From Coptodactyla brooksi (taxonomy: Eukaryota; Arthropoda; Insecta; Coleoptera; Scarabaeidae), in NCBI GenBank assembly GCA_033557675.1, contig JAWQRM010000662.1, positions 1 to 20,616 of the forward strand: DNA of 20,616 bases, given 5' to 3'. The translations under genes were made by a program, and so were the position numbers. Positions 1-8,114 of the stretch are shown here, in pieces (positions within the stretch are counted from its first letter, which is position 1; each line of letters starts with the position of its first letter). Below the pieces are notes generated by a model that searched no databases, was not told the origin of the DNA, and saw only the letters and a list, made by a program, of their open reading frames with translations.

Positions 1-2
1 AT

Positions 3-83
3 TTGACTCCCTCGGACGGGATCAAGAAGTTGGAAAATCGCTGGAATAAGTGTATCGAGCTAAGAGGGGACTATATTGAATAA
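3..83 (+). pseudogene. mariner transposase C-terminal fragment
   Basis: The window opens inside an open frame of 26 codons ending in TAA at 81-83. It reads LTPSDGIKKLENRWNK and then CIELRGDYIE. The spacing W-x-K-C-I-x-x-x-G-D-Y-I-E followed by a stop is the usual C-terminus of mariner-family transposases, just after the last catalytic Asp region. The catalytic DDD part would lie upstream of the window, so activity cannot be judged. A poly-A/T stretch follows directly and no clear terminal inverted repeat is visible before the next, oppositely oriented fragment. It could be the end of an intact copy or a relic; a relic is more likely given the neighbour at 30 bp. Confidence 0.7.
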
Positions 84-110
84 AATAAAAAAACATAAAA
101 AATTTTTTTT

Positions 111-284
111 TTCATTCCCAAGGAGGTTACTTTTCACCCCACCCAGTAGTTCTAAATATTTGTTGGCATTTAGATTTCCATCAATGAAAAAAAAATTGAT
201 GAGATCACTTAAAATAGCAGTCCAAACATTCAGCTTTTATGTATGAATCTGCGTGCCTAACCATTCGTCTAACGAATCGTGTAC
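111..284 (-). pseudogene. Tc1/mariner-type transposase fragment
   Basis: Read on the minus strand in two frames, this stretch resembles the central part of a Tc1/mariner-lineage transposase. An upstream piece reads DSLDEWLGTQIHT. After an in-frame TAA (237-239) comes LNVWTAILSDLINFFF (about 230-183), then after a frame slip in a run of A/T comes DGNLNANKYLELLGG (182-138). Established insect relatives have a comparable order: NPHW-type segment, NVW-G-I, then DGNLN-x-x-x-YL-x-x-L. The frameshift, the internal stop and the lack of flanking domains make it a dead fragment. It is tail-to-tail with the mariner fragment at 3-83, so two different elements abut here. The call rests on motif order only. 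Confidence 0.55.
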
Positions 285-1106
285 GAGAATACAGTATCCC
301 TATAAGACAACGTGTAATTTCCTACACGGTATAGTATATTACGTATAAAATGTATAAACTACCTACTGCAGCTGTATTGATACAGATTTACTGGAATTAA
401 TAAACACCCTAACCACAACAAGTTTGTTCAGAATCTTACTTTAGACATATGTTTCGATTTATCTAATAAACCTTCGTCAGGAAAATGTAAACAGAAACTG
501 TGTGTTGATTTATATATCTACATTTTACTCTAATTGTTTTCAAATGCCGTCCGAAATGACCACCCCAATTGCTTTTCCGTTTAGTACCTTTTTTTTACCT
601 AATAGGTCAAAAAGCGTTGAGGTCGGGATAGGACAGTGTCCGTTGATAAATGAACTGTTTTTATTTTTAAAAATTTCAATGCTCCTCTCTGCGTCAAGTT
701 GACTATTTTTGTTAACCTACCTAATCAATTGTATTTGTTCATTTATCCTATAATTCAGAGTTGTAGCCACGCTAGATTTCTCTGGTCTATTATACATACA
801 GTAATATTTTATTGCACAACATTTTATTGCGCAAAATACTTATTTTCCACTGTAAAAGTAAATAAGAAATACTATAACGAACGACAGATAAACAAAATGA
901 AGGGTATTTATTAAACTATACATGTTTTAACAAAAAGTTATTTTAAATAAAACGTAATAAAAATAAAGAAAATAAATGTAAAAAATGTATAGAAATAAAG
1001 TGTAATTTCACGTCCAAATATACCATGCGGTCGTAAATGGTAAAATAAAAATACAATTTAAAAAATAAAAATAAAATTTAAATACGAACTTTGTCAATAA
1101 TTTGTC
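285..1106. other. unassigned AT-rich DNA
   Basis: No gene-like pattern recognised. Two open frames of 66 and 71 codons on + (502-702 and 699-914) have no recognisable motif and unremarkable composition, so they are treated as chance. The stretch 920-1085 is an A-rich run with many AAATAAA-like words and carries no other signal. Confidence 0.5.
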
Positions 1107-1516
1107 GTGGATCGAGTGTAAGGTTAGGTCTCGATAAACACACACAGTCATTAGTAGGTGGAAAATGCAGTAAACAATAAACGCTAACCGTGACCCATAG
1201 AAAGGTGCTGAAGTAGCAGCTCAGTCACCTCAATTAGTTAGCTTAATAATATTTTCATTATTAAGCTAATTATTGATTATTCATAAATTCATAATTTATT
1301 CAGATTCATAGTTAATGCAATTATGCATAGCTACACTGGTGTAATATAGTCTTAGTAGAACCCCTCATCGAAGAACAAGAAAAATACCTCGTCCCAAAGA
1401 ACAGCAAACAAGTAGTTTATTTCACTGTAATATTTTTGTACCTGGCACCCTGGAGTGGGGCCTAATAATATTAACACTTATTTGATTATTATTGAAAAAA
1501 TCAATAGAGAATTGCT
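1107..1516 (+). repeat. left arm of long inverted repeat
   Basis: Its reverse complement is found at 2772-3180. The arm differs by a ~15-bp insertion around 1286-1300 (extra ATTCATAATTTATTC-like sequence) and lacks a ~16-bp segment present in the other arm near 3030-3050. Conserved words include the CTGGCACCCTGGAGTGGGGC stretch (1442-1461) and the outer CTCGATAAACACACACAGTC stretch. An internal perfect hairpin lies at 1238-1269. Confidence 0.85.
1238..1269. repeat. perfect 13-bp hairpin inside left arm
   Basis: TTAGCTTAATAAT (1238-1250), a six-base loop ATTTTC, and the exact complement ATTATTAAGCTAA (1257-1269). The same hairpin is conserved in the opposite arm at 3002-3033. Confidence 0.85.
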
Positions 1517-1629
1517 GCTATATTCAATTTCTGAATATACTGCATATTGTTTTCATTAGGTATAAAATTTTCGATGAAACTACAAGTAGTTTATTTGATT
1601 GGAATGGCTTTTAATACACAAAAATAAGT

Positions 1630-2098
1630 GAGAGATTCGTAAAAACGTTTATGAATATTAAACTTTATCCAAGTACAAATTCCACTGACGAAGTCCTTTT
1701 GTCGATTTTCGTGATAAATTTGTTTCCCGAAATAAACCTTGATATTCAAAACATGTGTGGGCAAGGTTATGACAACGGATCGAACATGCGTGGAAAACAT
1801 AATGAATTGCAGAAAAAAAAACTTAGATATTAATAATCATGTATTTCGGCGCCTACTCAGCCCGCAGTTTAAATTTAGTAGTGAATGATGCAACTCCTAT
1901 TTCACATGAAATTATTTTTTTCACACTCATTATATAAAACTATATAAAAATAGTTCGATTTTACTACAACCCATAAAGCGCATTCAACTATTTTTAATAT
2001 TCAGAATTACAAATTTGGTTATGACATTCATGCGTTAAGTAAAATCACGAAAAATTTCACCACATATGATAAATTGTGTATAGCATTACTTGAAAATT
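1630..2098 (+). pseudogene. hAT-type (ZMYM1/DUF4371-like) transposase remnant
   Basis: The clearest piece is the frame at 1651-1833, which contains CGQGYDNGSNMRGKHNELQ. This matches the C-x-G-Q-x-Y-D-N/G-x-x-N-M-x-G-K-x-N-G-x-Q block around a catalytic Asp of hAT-type transposases related to ZMYM1 and DUF4371 proteins. After a stop and frameshift, 1851-1893 reads AYSARSLNLVVNDAT, equivalent to the family's C-A-A-H-S-L-N-L-V-V block; the Cys and His are changed. The same frame continues with SHEIIFF and a premature stop. A third segment (about 2019-2098) reads YDIHALSKITKNFTTYDK, comparable to the block after T-R-W in relatives. Stops and frameshifts exclude function. It fills the left half of the interior of the inverted-repeat element, on the same side as the 1107 arm. 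Confidence 0.7.
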
Positions 2099-2771
2099 GA
2101 ACACATAACTTTACAAAGCATCGCTCAGATGCAAATTTTGATAAAATATTAACCCTGCTGTTCTCCTTAATTTTACTATGCACTTGTATTCCTTCAGATC
2201 AGAGTGACCCGATGTATCCAGGTACAGGAGGATTGTCAAGAATAGCTCGAAGTTAATATATTGTGATTTTATTGCATTACACAAACAACGATGTAATGTT
2301 GCAAACAACGATGAAAAGCAATCTTATTATTAACAGAAGTAAAATGTATAATAATAAAAAAAAATATTACAAACACTAAACCTAAAAACAAGACAGAATA
2401 TCAATTAAGTTCTGATGTGCATCCAATTATTGTCTTATCTTTACACTAATGACAATAACACACCACATGAACCTTACACAAATATTTATTACACTTACAA
2501 CATGTTATACACTTGTTTTATTGTCACATTTTGAATCATGAATAATGAATAATACGACGATTTTTCAATATCTAGTCTATAATGACTTATTTTTGAATTT
2601 TTTAAATTCAGCAATCGATAGGACATACATTACCGATTTTAGTTGCACCTGGTGAAAAATAAAAAAAAATATTTAAGATCAACAATTATCCAACACAGAT
2701 TAGGCAAGCGATTCATTTTAATCATTGCTTCAGCAAATTCATTTTTATTTTGCGTATAGAAAGGCAAAATA
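2099..2771. other. AT-rich interior of the inverted-repeat element
   Basis: No further transposase blocks could be recognised between the hAT remnant and the right arm. Minus-strand open frames of about 65 codons (2111-2308, 2639-2833) show no family motif. This is probably the eroded 3' part of the element. Confidence 0.45.
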
Positions 2772-3180
2772 AGCAATTCTCTATTGATTTTTTCAATAAT
2801 AATCAAATAACTGTTAATATTATTAAGCCCCACTCCAGGGTGCCAGGTACAAAAATATTACAGTGAAATAAACTACTTGTTTGCTGTTCTGTGGGACGAG
2901 GTACTTTTATTGTTCTTCGATGAGGGGTTGTACTAAGACTATATTACACCAGTGTAGCTATGCATAATTGCATTAACTATGAATCTATGAATAATCAATA
3001 ATTAGCTTAATAATGAAAATATTATTAAGCTAACGGCGCTTATATACTAATTATTGAGGTGACTGAGCTGCTACCTCAGCGGCTTTCTATGGGTCACGGT
3101 TAGCGTTTATTGTTTACTGCATTCTCGACCTACTAATGACTGTGTGTGTTTATCGAGACCTAACCTTGCACTCGATCCAC
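2772..3180 (-). repeat. right arm of long inverted repeat
   Basis: Reverse complement of 1107-1516 with scattered substitutions and two indels of about 15 bp. It contains the conserved hairpin at 3002-3033 (TTAGCTTAATAAT, loop GAAAAT, ATTATTAAGCTAA) and the outer end CTCGATCCAC. Confidence 0.85.
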
Positions 3181-5152
3181 CACACCTTTCCTCTTACAGA
3201 TGAAAAAAGAATAATTAACAAGTAAACTTTTTTCATGTTTCACCTTTCCTATTAAAATTATACAACTAAAATCTGCTGAAAAAAATTACAAAAACATAAA
3301 ACTCTAATCTAGGCGCTAACAATATTTCCTATCGTTGAGTACTATTCCTGACATATATAATTGCGTATAGAAAGTGAACAATTAGATAATTAGGTTTGAA
3401 ACAAATAATTGCAGATTTTGCAAGTTTTAATTCCAGGAAAGTTCATTTTATTTTGATTGAATGAAAATAAATCCATGCTAACTAATTTATTTTGTGTTTC
3501 ACTAACTTTCTAACATCTGAAAACTATCACACGTGAGTAGTCACGAAATGTTTTATGTCGTTATTGGAAAATTGCGGTAAAAATTTACGATTGAACATGG
3601 CCACCACAAATAGAACCACTAATGCTACAAAACAGATAACTTGAATTCATTTCTTCCAGGTTTCCGGGCGCACGTCGAAAATTTCTAAAATTGTGTTGAA
3701 ATTTGTGCATTCTTCAGATAATATTTGTATACTTTATGTACTTCCCGACCATGTTGAAAATCGTAAAAACTGCGAAAGTAAATTTACTGTTTGTTTACAG
3801 GACGAGCCGAATTTATACACAAAGAAAACGACTCTAAACCCTTTAACGAAGTTTATTTTGTGTGGTCGAATGGTTAAAGCGTTATTTTTAGAGATATCAA
3901 CAGGTTAGTTCGCGGAAAGAAGGACATCTGTACAAATGCAACCGAAAAGAGAAATTCACGGAAACGACTTCACCCTACTTTGTGGCTGTATAGAAAAGGA
4001 GGAATGTTTAGATGGTTTATTTACATTTCAAGAATTAAATTCTTTGCCAGGTTTCAATTTTAAATTAATTTATTGCCAATAGCTGATTGAGCCATACTAA
4101 CTAGCTCCAGTGCTGACTAGGTCAGAACATAAATCGTGACGAACAACGTAAACAATGGTAATGGACGCCCAAATGGATTTATTTTTACGTCGTGTTCTAA
4201 ATAAAGTCGATTTGTCATCTAGTTTTCTACTGCATTACCAGCAAACAAACCATATTTCGTTCGCGAATGCATGAGAAAATCCAAATGTCGTAACAATATA
4301 AACCATAAACACGACGTCTTATAACCAATATTGAACCGAACTATTTTGAAACATGGTTGCATGCAGGAAGCATATTTCAAAGTCATTTCTACAAAGAATC
4401 ACAGAAATCCATAAATTCAGCCATGAATTTAATATTTTGATTCAGTACAAGAAGTTTTGCTTATCTATTTCTTTCTCTGTCATCGCTAGAGAGGGTAAAA
4501 GAAATTCAGTAGATTAGTACTACCCGAATTAACAGTAAACACCAGACGATTCAAATTTGCATTTAAAGGACCTTTGGAAGCAACTACGTGCAGTGTCCAA
4601 AGTAAGAATGAACAACATCTCGAAAACCATCGAAATCATTTACCCTTTTTTGGGAAATTACGAAAATTTTTGCTTTTCGTTTGTTTTTTGCTAACTCACT
4701 TCTAAAATTTACAAAAATGGTAAGTGCTTCTACTTTGTCACTATCCAATCGTGTATAAGATGCTGTAAAGGAATTTTATACGATATTTCATTTCCTCGTA
4801 AACATTATCAACTTTGTGCTTTTTTGTGCTATCCTAAATTTTTTATTTAATATTTTGGTACATGCTTGCATTTCCAATACAACGACTGAAGGTTTCTCCT
4901 CAAAAGTAATTTTTTTTCAAATTTTGGCTAGTTCTGACATATCAAACTTTCTGTACTGTCATAATAAAGAATTCTCTTGATTAGTAAGAGCAAATATTTT
5001 TTATTTTAACGTAAAAATATCCTACTCCCAAAATAAAATACCACTTTAAAGCGTAGTCTCATACATTATTACTTTCTCGTACCGATAAGATATAAATATT
5101 GAAATGTCTTGACGAATTAAGGAATTCTAAGCCTAAGCCCAAGCCAGAGGAA
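3181..5152. other. unassigned non-repetitive DNA
   Basis: About 2 kb with no recognised domain, repeat or RNA gene. A 71-codon open frame on + (3693-3908) has no recognisable motif. At 4717-4725 an ATG sits directly before a consensus donor (ATG then GTAAGT), preceded by ACAAAA, like genes whose first intron follows the start codon; no matching downstream exon was found, so it is not annotated as a gene. The stretch 4100-4600 is less AT-rich than its surroundings but shows no structure I can name. Confidence 0.4.
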
Positions 5153-5294
5153 TTAGTTGTATTTTAACCAGCCAACTTCATTCTAAACCGTATACTACAC
5201 GCATTATACATTCTGACAGCTGACGTTGCAAAATTTGTGTGAAAATATTTTGTTCGGTTTTGTGCAATTGTTTTCTGTTTGTGTCTTATGAAAC

Positions 5295-5458
5295 AGGGAG
5301 AATCAAAAACAGCATTTTAGGCACATTTTGCTTTTTTATTACAAAAAAGGTAGAAATGCCGTTCAAGCAAGAACAAATTTTGTAACGTATATAGAGAAGA
5401 TGCCAGTGTTATAGAGAAGATGACAGAATGCCAGTGTTAAAACTGGTTTGCAAAAGTT
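5295..5458 (+). pseudogene. mariner transposase N-terminal remnant
   Basis: The frame from 5295 reads ENQKQHFRHILLFYYKKGRN with the expected start ATG changed to AGG; the relative at 13064 keeps the ATG. This is the N-terminal helix-turn-helix region of mellifera-type mariner transposases (family pattern M-E-x-x-x-x-H-F-R-H-I-x-L-F-x-x-K-K-G-x-x-A). After a frameshift it continues as CNVYREDASVIEK and, past a TAA at 5438-5440, NWFAKV, which matches the family's C-x-V-Y-G-E-x-A and W-F-A-K-F blocks. Immediately after W-F-A-K the sequence dissolves into the TTTGCAA-rich repeats. It is non-functional. Confidence 0.7.
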
Positions 5459-5850
5459 TGCAAAATCTTTTGCAAGTTTGCAACATTTTTGGGAGATCTT
5501 TTCAAAAGTTTTGGGAAAATACCGCGATCAATTCTAAAATGTACTGTCATCAACTGGACAAATTACATGATATTTTTGCAAACTACTTTGCAACATTTTT
5601 TGCAAAAGTTTGCAACATTTTTTGCAAGTGTGCAAAAGTTTTGGGAGATCTTTTCAAAATTTTTGGGAAAATACCACGATCAATTCTAAAGTCTGATCGT
5701 ACTGTCATCAACTAGACAAATAAATTGCTAACTAATTATATAACTGTTTCGCGAAATTGTTTGCAACGTTTTTGGGAACTCTTTCCAAAACTTTTGGGAG
5801 AATACCACGATTAATTGTAAAGTGTACTGTCATCAACTGGACAAATTACA
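5447..5850 (+). repeat. three ~130-152-bp tandem units inside the mariner
   Basis: Each unit contains a run of TTTGCAA-type words, then GGGAGATCTTTTC-like and TTTTGGGAAAATACC-like words, then CAATTCTAAA and ACTGTCATCAACTGGACAAA. The CAATTCTAAA landmark starts at 5529 and 5681 and, as TTAATTGTAA, at 5811, giving spacings of 152 and 130. In translation the unit joins W-F-A-K (DNA-binding end) to Y-C-H-Q-L-D-K (catalytic domain). The unit therefore probably formed by deletion between those points and was then amplified. The TTTGCAA run is a second, shorter-period repeat nested in each unit. Confidence 0.8.
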
Positions 5851-6175
5851 TGATTCACTCAAACATAAAAGACCAGAATTAATCAATAGAAAAGGTATAG
5901 TGTTTGCGCATACCAGTTTGGTAACTCGCTAAAAGCTTTTATAGCTTGGATGGGATGTACTATCCTACCTATCATATTCCCCAGATCTGGCACCTTCCGA
6001 TTATGACTTGTTTCGGTCTCTACGCATTTTTTTGGGCAGTAAAACCTTTACTTCAAATGAAGCCCTCAAAAATGACTTGGATTAGTTTTTTACCAGCAAG
6101 GATCAGAAGTTTTATGATACTGCCAGAAAAATGGCAAAACATATTCACCAAAATAGTGAATACGTGATTACATAA
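5825..6175 (+). pseudogene. mariner transposase C-terminal remnant
   Basis: One frame runs from 5825 to the TAA at 6173-6175. It reads YCHQLDKLHDSLKHKRPELI, NRKGIVF, AHTSLVTR, LGWDV, SPDLAPSDYDLFRSL and SKDQKFYD. The S-P-D-L-A-P-S-D-Y-D-L-F block carries the third catalytic Asp of mariner transposases. The second catalytic Asp is missing, because the H-Q-D-N-A-R-P segment between V-F and H-T-S has been deleted. Three internal stops (in the I-N-R-K to L-G-W-D stretch and after K-N-D-L-D) all fall where glutamine is usual (CAA/CAG to TAA/TAG), as expected from C-to-T decay. This copy cannot make active enzyme. The identification is firm from motif order. Confidence 0.8.
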
Positions 6176-6249
6176 AATATTTATACTCTCTACGAAAAGT
6201 GCCTTTCATTTCACAAAAAAAGCGAAGTTACTTTCTGAACAACCTAATA

Positions 6250-6539
6250 GAGTTTCAATACCACCTGGTTACTATATAATCTGATCGTAGTAAGGTTTTT
6301 ATTGCGAAATATCTTATAAAATATGTCTCACGAATAAGAAAATAAGAAAATAAATTAATAAAATGTATCTCACAAAGCGAACAATTAAATGAGAGCCATC
6401 TATGAATATGAATTAAAATGTCCTTAAAAATCATTGATAGTCAATTTTAACATATGCAGTTGACGTTAGACACAAACTTTGAGATCCACATGTCAGTATG
6501 TATTGAATTAATTTAATTACTAAATCAAGATATGAAATA
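6250..6539. other. unassigned AT-rich DNA
   Basis: Lies between the mariner right end and the 3' side of the candidate minus-strand gene. Nothing recognisable. Confidence 0.4.
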
Positions 6540-6550
6540 TAATTACAACC

Positions 6551-6562
6551 AATTATTTATTA
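6551..6562 (-). terminator. possible poly(A) signal of the minus-strand gene
   Basis: On the minus strand this reads TTAATAAATAAT, containing AATAAA. It lies several hundred bases downstream of the candidate coding exons. AT-rich DNA contains many such words by chance, so weight is low. Confidence 0.25.
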
Positions 6563-6943
6563 ATCATACAACACGTTGTCCCAAAAACTGCGAAGTCGTT
6601 CTCAAATGCGAATTAGGGCTAAGTTAATAAAAAGTCACGAACGGTGGAACATCTGCTCGTTTTTATGCAACCAAAATTATGGAAAGAAGCTTAAAATTGG
6701 AGTTTTTAGGGTAAAGTTTCAGTGTACTTCATTTTTATCTTTGGTTTGAGTAGCGTGTTGGTGGTTGCCTTTCGTGCTACCTTTCGATGTCGGTAGATGG
6801 TTTCTGTTCTTTTCAGCTTGCGCTACGATCCTGTAGATGGCGTTGTCCGTTAATCGTTAGGTGGTATTGTTTTCGTTTTTTACAGCTTATTCTAGGCATC
6901 AATCTGTCTCGTTTGGAGAGGATTTTCTTACCTTCCATTTGAT

Positions 6944-7048
6944 TTACTTTTGGTTGTTGTTTGGCTGTGCTTCTTTTGGGCAATTGTCATCTTTCACTAC
7001 TGTCTTAAGTTGGTAACTTCTACTTCTTGTTTTTCTTCCCTCATAAGT
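6944..7048 (-). other. possible 3' coding exon (alternative end) of the minus-strand gene
   Basis: If the frame at 7407 is spliced from AAAG|GTAATT (donor at 7092) to ATGTCAG|ACTTATG (exon start 7048), the frame stays open for TYEGRKTRSRSYQLKTVVK, then DDNCPKEAQPNNNQK, and a TAA at 6944-6946. The implied intron is only 44 bp (7049-7092), short even for insects, so read-through to the TAA at 7081 is an equal alternative. Further minus-strand open stretches follow: a frame starting MEGKKILSK near 6935, and a lysine/asparagine-rich frame containing NAIYRIVAQAEKN near 6845-6800. The whole minus strand here is unusually A+C-rich. No family recognised. Confidence 0.25.
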
Positions 7049-7080
7049 CTGACATATAAGTGTACAATTGGCTGTTGCCG

Positions 7081-7407
7081 TTATTGAATTACCTTTATGA
7101 AGGGGTCTGTGTAAGTTGGATCTTTTGAAGCCTTGGGAAGGCTGGTCGAATCGCATGTTTGCGGATAACTAACCACATTGCTTCGATTTTGGAATGATTC
7201 GCCGGTTGGTTTGTAGTATTCGGTTTGGAGTTTTTTTTTTGCAACGTCCTTTCGACCTTCCGTCGAATTAATCTGTAGATCTTCAATTACTTTGGATATT
7301 GTGTATTTTCCGGTGTCGTTTTTGTGTTCCTTCTTTCGGTCCTTCACCCTTATTTGGTTTCCTGCCTCCGTTTCCTTAGTGTGGGGTGCTGCTTTTGCAG
7401 CTGCCAT
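7081..7407 (-). CDS. candidate spliced gene, lysine-rich hypothetical protein
   Basis: An open frame of 108 codons starts at an ATG (7407-7405) in the good eukaryotic context CACCAAAATGG. It lies 12 bases after a strong splice acceptor (TTTTCTCTCGTTGCAG|CTCC, exon start 7419). The product begins MAAAKAAPHTKETEAG and is hydrophilic, rich in Lys, Thr, Glu and Asn. It has no signal peptide, membrane segment or Cys pattern. I recognise no domain. The upstream in-frame reading is closed by a TAA at 7506-7508 just before the donor, so this ATG is the likely start. The region is less AT-rich than its neighbours and its minus strand is A+C-rich, as in many coding or retroelement sense strands. It could be a host gene, a domesticated element, or a retroelement fragment. 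Evidence is the intron structure and open frame only. Confidence 0.4.
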   Translation of the reverse strand: MAAAKAAPHTKETEAGNQIRVKDRKKEHKNDTGKYTISKVIEDLQINSTEGRKDVAKKKLQTEYYKPTGESFQNRSNVVSYPQTCDSTSLPKASKDPTYTDPFIKVIQ

Positions 7408-7419
7408 TTTGGTGTGGAG

Positions 7420-7502
7420 CTGCAACGAGAGAAAACTTCGGTTAATTTTGGATTAATTTTGAGTTTGAATTGTTTAATAGATTGTATAATTTTTTTGCTT
7501 AC
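7420..7502 (-). other. 83-bp intron
   Basis: On the minus strand the donor is ACAG|GTAAGC (intron starts 7502) and the acceptor is a pyrimidine-rich tract ending CTCGTTGCAG (intron ends 7420). Both sites fit the spliceosomal consensus and the length is normal for an insect intron. It separates the leader exon from the exon with the MAAAK start. Confidence 0.5.
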
Positions 7503-7700
7503 CTGTTAAATCATGGAAGGGTTTAATTTCTTTGTTGTAAATTGTATATTTTGGATTTCGTTCACTGTGCTTAACCTCACTTTCTTTTGTATTGATTTGA
7601 CGAATCTTCTAAACGTTGGTTTATAAGTCTCTAAACGTAAGTTTGTTGTACTTACAAACTCGTTGATTGCGAGTGACATACTCGTAGATATGATTTGCAT
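7503..7700 (-). other. candidate leader exon with upstream ORF
   Basis: Minus-strand exon ending at the donor at 7503/7502. It carries an open frame of 64 codons beginning MQIISTSMSLAINEF and ending in TAA at 7506-7508, which is in frame with the downstream MAAAK frame. It may be a regulatory upstream ORF, or one long frame interrupted by a nonsense mutation. The internal ATG of MSLAINEF and the following GTAAGT (7642-7637) are conserved in the second copy at 8702-8950. That raises the alternative that the GTAAGT is itself a donor and the exon is shorter. Confidence 0.3.
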
Positions 7701-7874
7701 GTAAAACTATATCTATTTGCTCTGTTCACGTTTATTGAGGGGCACCATTACGAGCTCTCTATTAATCGGGTATATAGCGAACATAGACGACCTTGAAAGC
7801 GGATTGGGTACATCATCTGTTGTCAACAATATATCAAAGACATTCAATTGAAGAATAACAATATTTCAGATAAT
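7637..7874 (-). repeat. ~240-bp dispersed repeat, copy 1 (promoter-like)
   Basis: Shares most of its length with 8702-8950 in the same orientation. Shared marks include an octamer-type word ATTTGCAT, the block ATTAATCGGGTATA, the AGTTTGTTGTACTT word with its complement, and CAATATATCAAAGAC. On the minus strand the order is TATA-like box, an AATAAA word, octamer, an ATG, and a GTAAGT at the edge where similarity ends. It lies immediately upstream of the candidate minus-strand gene. Copies could be promoter/first-exon duplicates or fragments of a transposon end. Confidence 0.75.
7771..7776 (-). promoter_or_regulatory. TATA-like box for the minus-strand gene
   Basis: TATATA on the minus strand, about 70-130 bases upstream of the leader ORF. 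The equivalent in the second copy (8830-8835) is TGTATA. Position and conservation fit a core promoter, but TATA words are common in this AT-rich DNA. Confidence 0.3.
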
Positions 7875-7950
7875 TATTATTTTTTCTGGAAGGAGGATTT
7901 TCTTGTTTATCGAACGCGTTTCATTTTGTTTAATGTAGCTATATTACAGG

Positions 7951-8069
7951 TGGATTACAAGTGCAGAATACGCCGGTACGAAAACGTGGCGCTGACCCTT
8001 ACATCCCTTTACGACATACCCCTACTCCATTTGCAGCGGACCGGAGACCGGGGTATTCTGCGTAATCCA
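7951..8069. repeat. strong 22-bp stem hairpin with 69-base loop
   Basis: TGGATTAC (7951-7958) pairs with GTAATCCA (8062-8069). After a four-base bulge, GCAGAATAC (7963-7971) pairs with GTATTCTGC (8053-8061). After a G/G mismatch, CCGGT (7973-7977) pairs with ACCGG (8047-8051). That is 22 perfect pairs in register, in a GC-richer patch of otherwise AT-rich DNA. Possible readings are a structured RNA, the ends of a tiny inverted-repeat element, or cruciform DNA. An overlapping open frame on + (7848-8114) has no recognisable motif. Confidence 0.75.
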
Positions 8070-8078
8070 GGGTTTGAC

Positions 8079-8097
8079 ATTCTCCAAGGGAGAGAAT
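8079..8097. repeat. small hairpin
   Basis: ATTCTC, a seven-base loop CAAGGGA, and GAGAAT. It sits ten bases after the larger hairpin. Confidence 0.5.
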
Positions 8098-8114
8098 CCT
8101 GTGTTAGTGTTTAA

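Larger units (their letters stand above)
1107..3180. mobile_element. 2.07-kb transposon with ~410-bp inverted arms
   Basis: The outer ends are inverted copies of each other: GTGGATCGAGTG starts at 1107, and its complement CACTCGATCCAC ends at 3180 with one base change. Near-complementarity continues inward for about 410 bp (1107-1516 against 2772-3180), broken by small indels. The arms enclose a decayed hAT-type transposase on + (about 1630-2098). I could not find a matching 8-bp target duplication beside the ends (AATTTGTC on the left, CACACCTT on the right). The ends also do not start with a typical hAT CAG-like terminus. Either this is a foldback-like hAT derivative with long terminal inverted repeats, or two copies of a ~410-bp element flank an older hAT relic. 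Confidence 0.75.
5153..6247 (+). mobile_element. mariner (mellifera-type) deletion derivative with internal repeats
   Basis: The left end starts at TTAGTTGTATTTTAACC (5153). The right end is GAAGTTACTTTCTGAACAACC (6225-6244), then TAA and TA at 6248-6249. Inverted, the right end reads TTAGGTTGTTCAGAAAG, which resembles terminal repeats of mellifera-group mariners; the left end matches it only loosely. Inside are a transposase N-terminus (5295-5458), three internal repeat units (about 5447-5850) replacing the middle of the gene, and a transposase C-terminus (5825-6175). The middle deletion removes the first catalytic Asp region. A two-unit relative with the same left end lies at 12925-13429. 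The shared rearrangement implies that this derivative transposed, or was duplicated, after it formed. Confidence 0.75.

Noticed and set aside
502..914. Two overlapping open frames of 66 and 71 codons
   Set aside because: Their composition is what AT-rich non-coding DNA gives; no motif, splice context or repeat support.
3693..3908. 71-codon open frame on +
   Set aside because: No recognisable domain and no conserved copy in the window; a pyrimidine-AG inside it was considered as an acceptor but nothing continues it.
4717..4725. First exon ending right after the start codon (ATG|GTAAGT)
   Set aside because: The local sequence fits, but no acceptor with a coding frame was found downstream before the mariner at 5153, so a gene cannot be supported.
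5428..5715. 95-codon open frame rich in Phe, Cys and Lys
   Set aside because: It is a translation of the TTTGCAA repeat units in the mariner derivative, not an independent protein.
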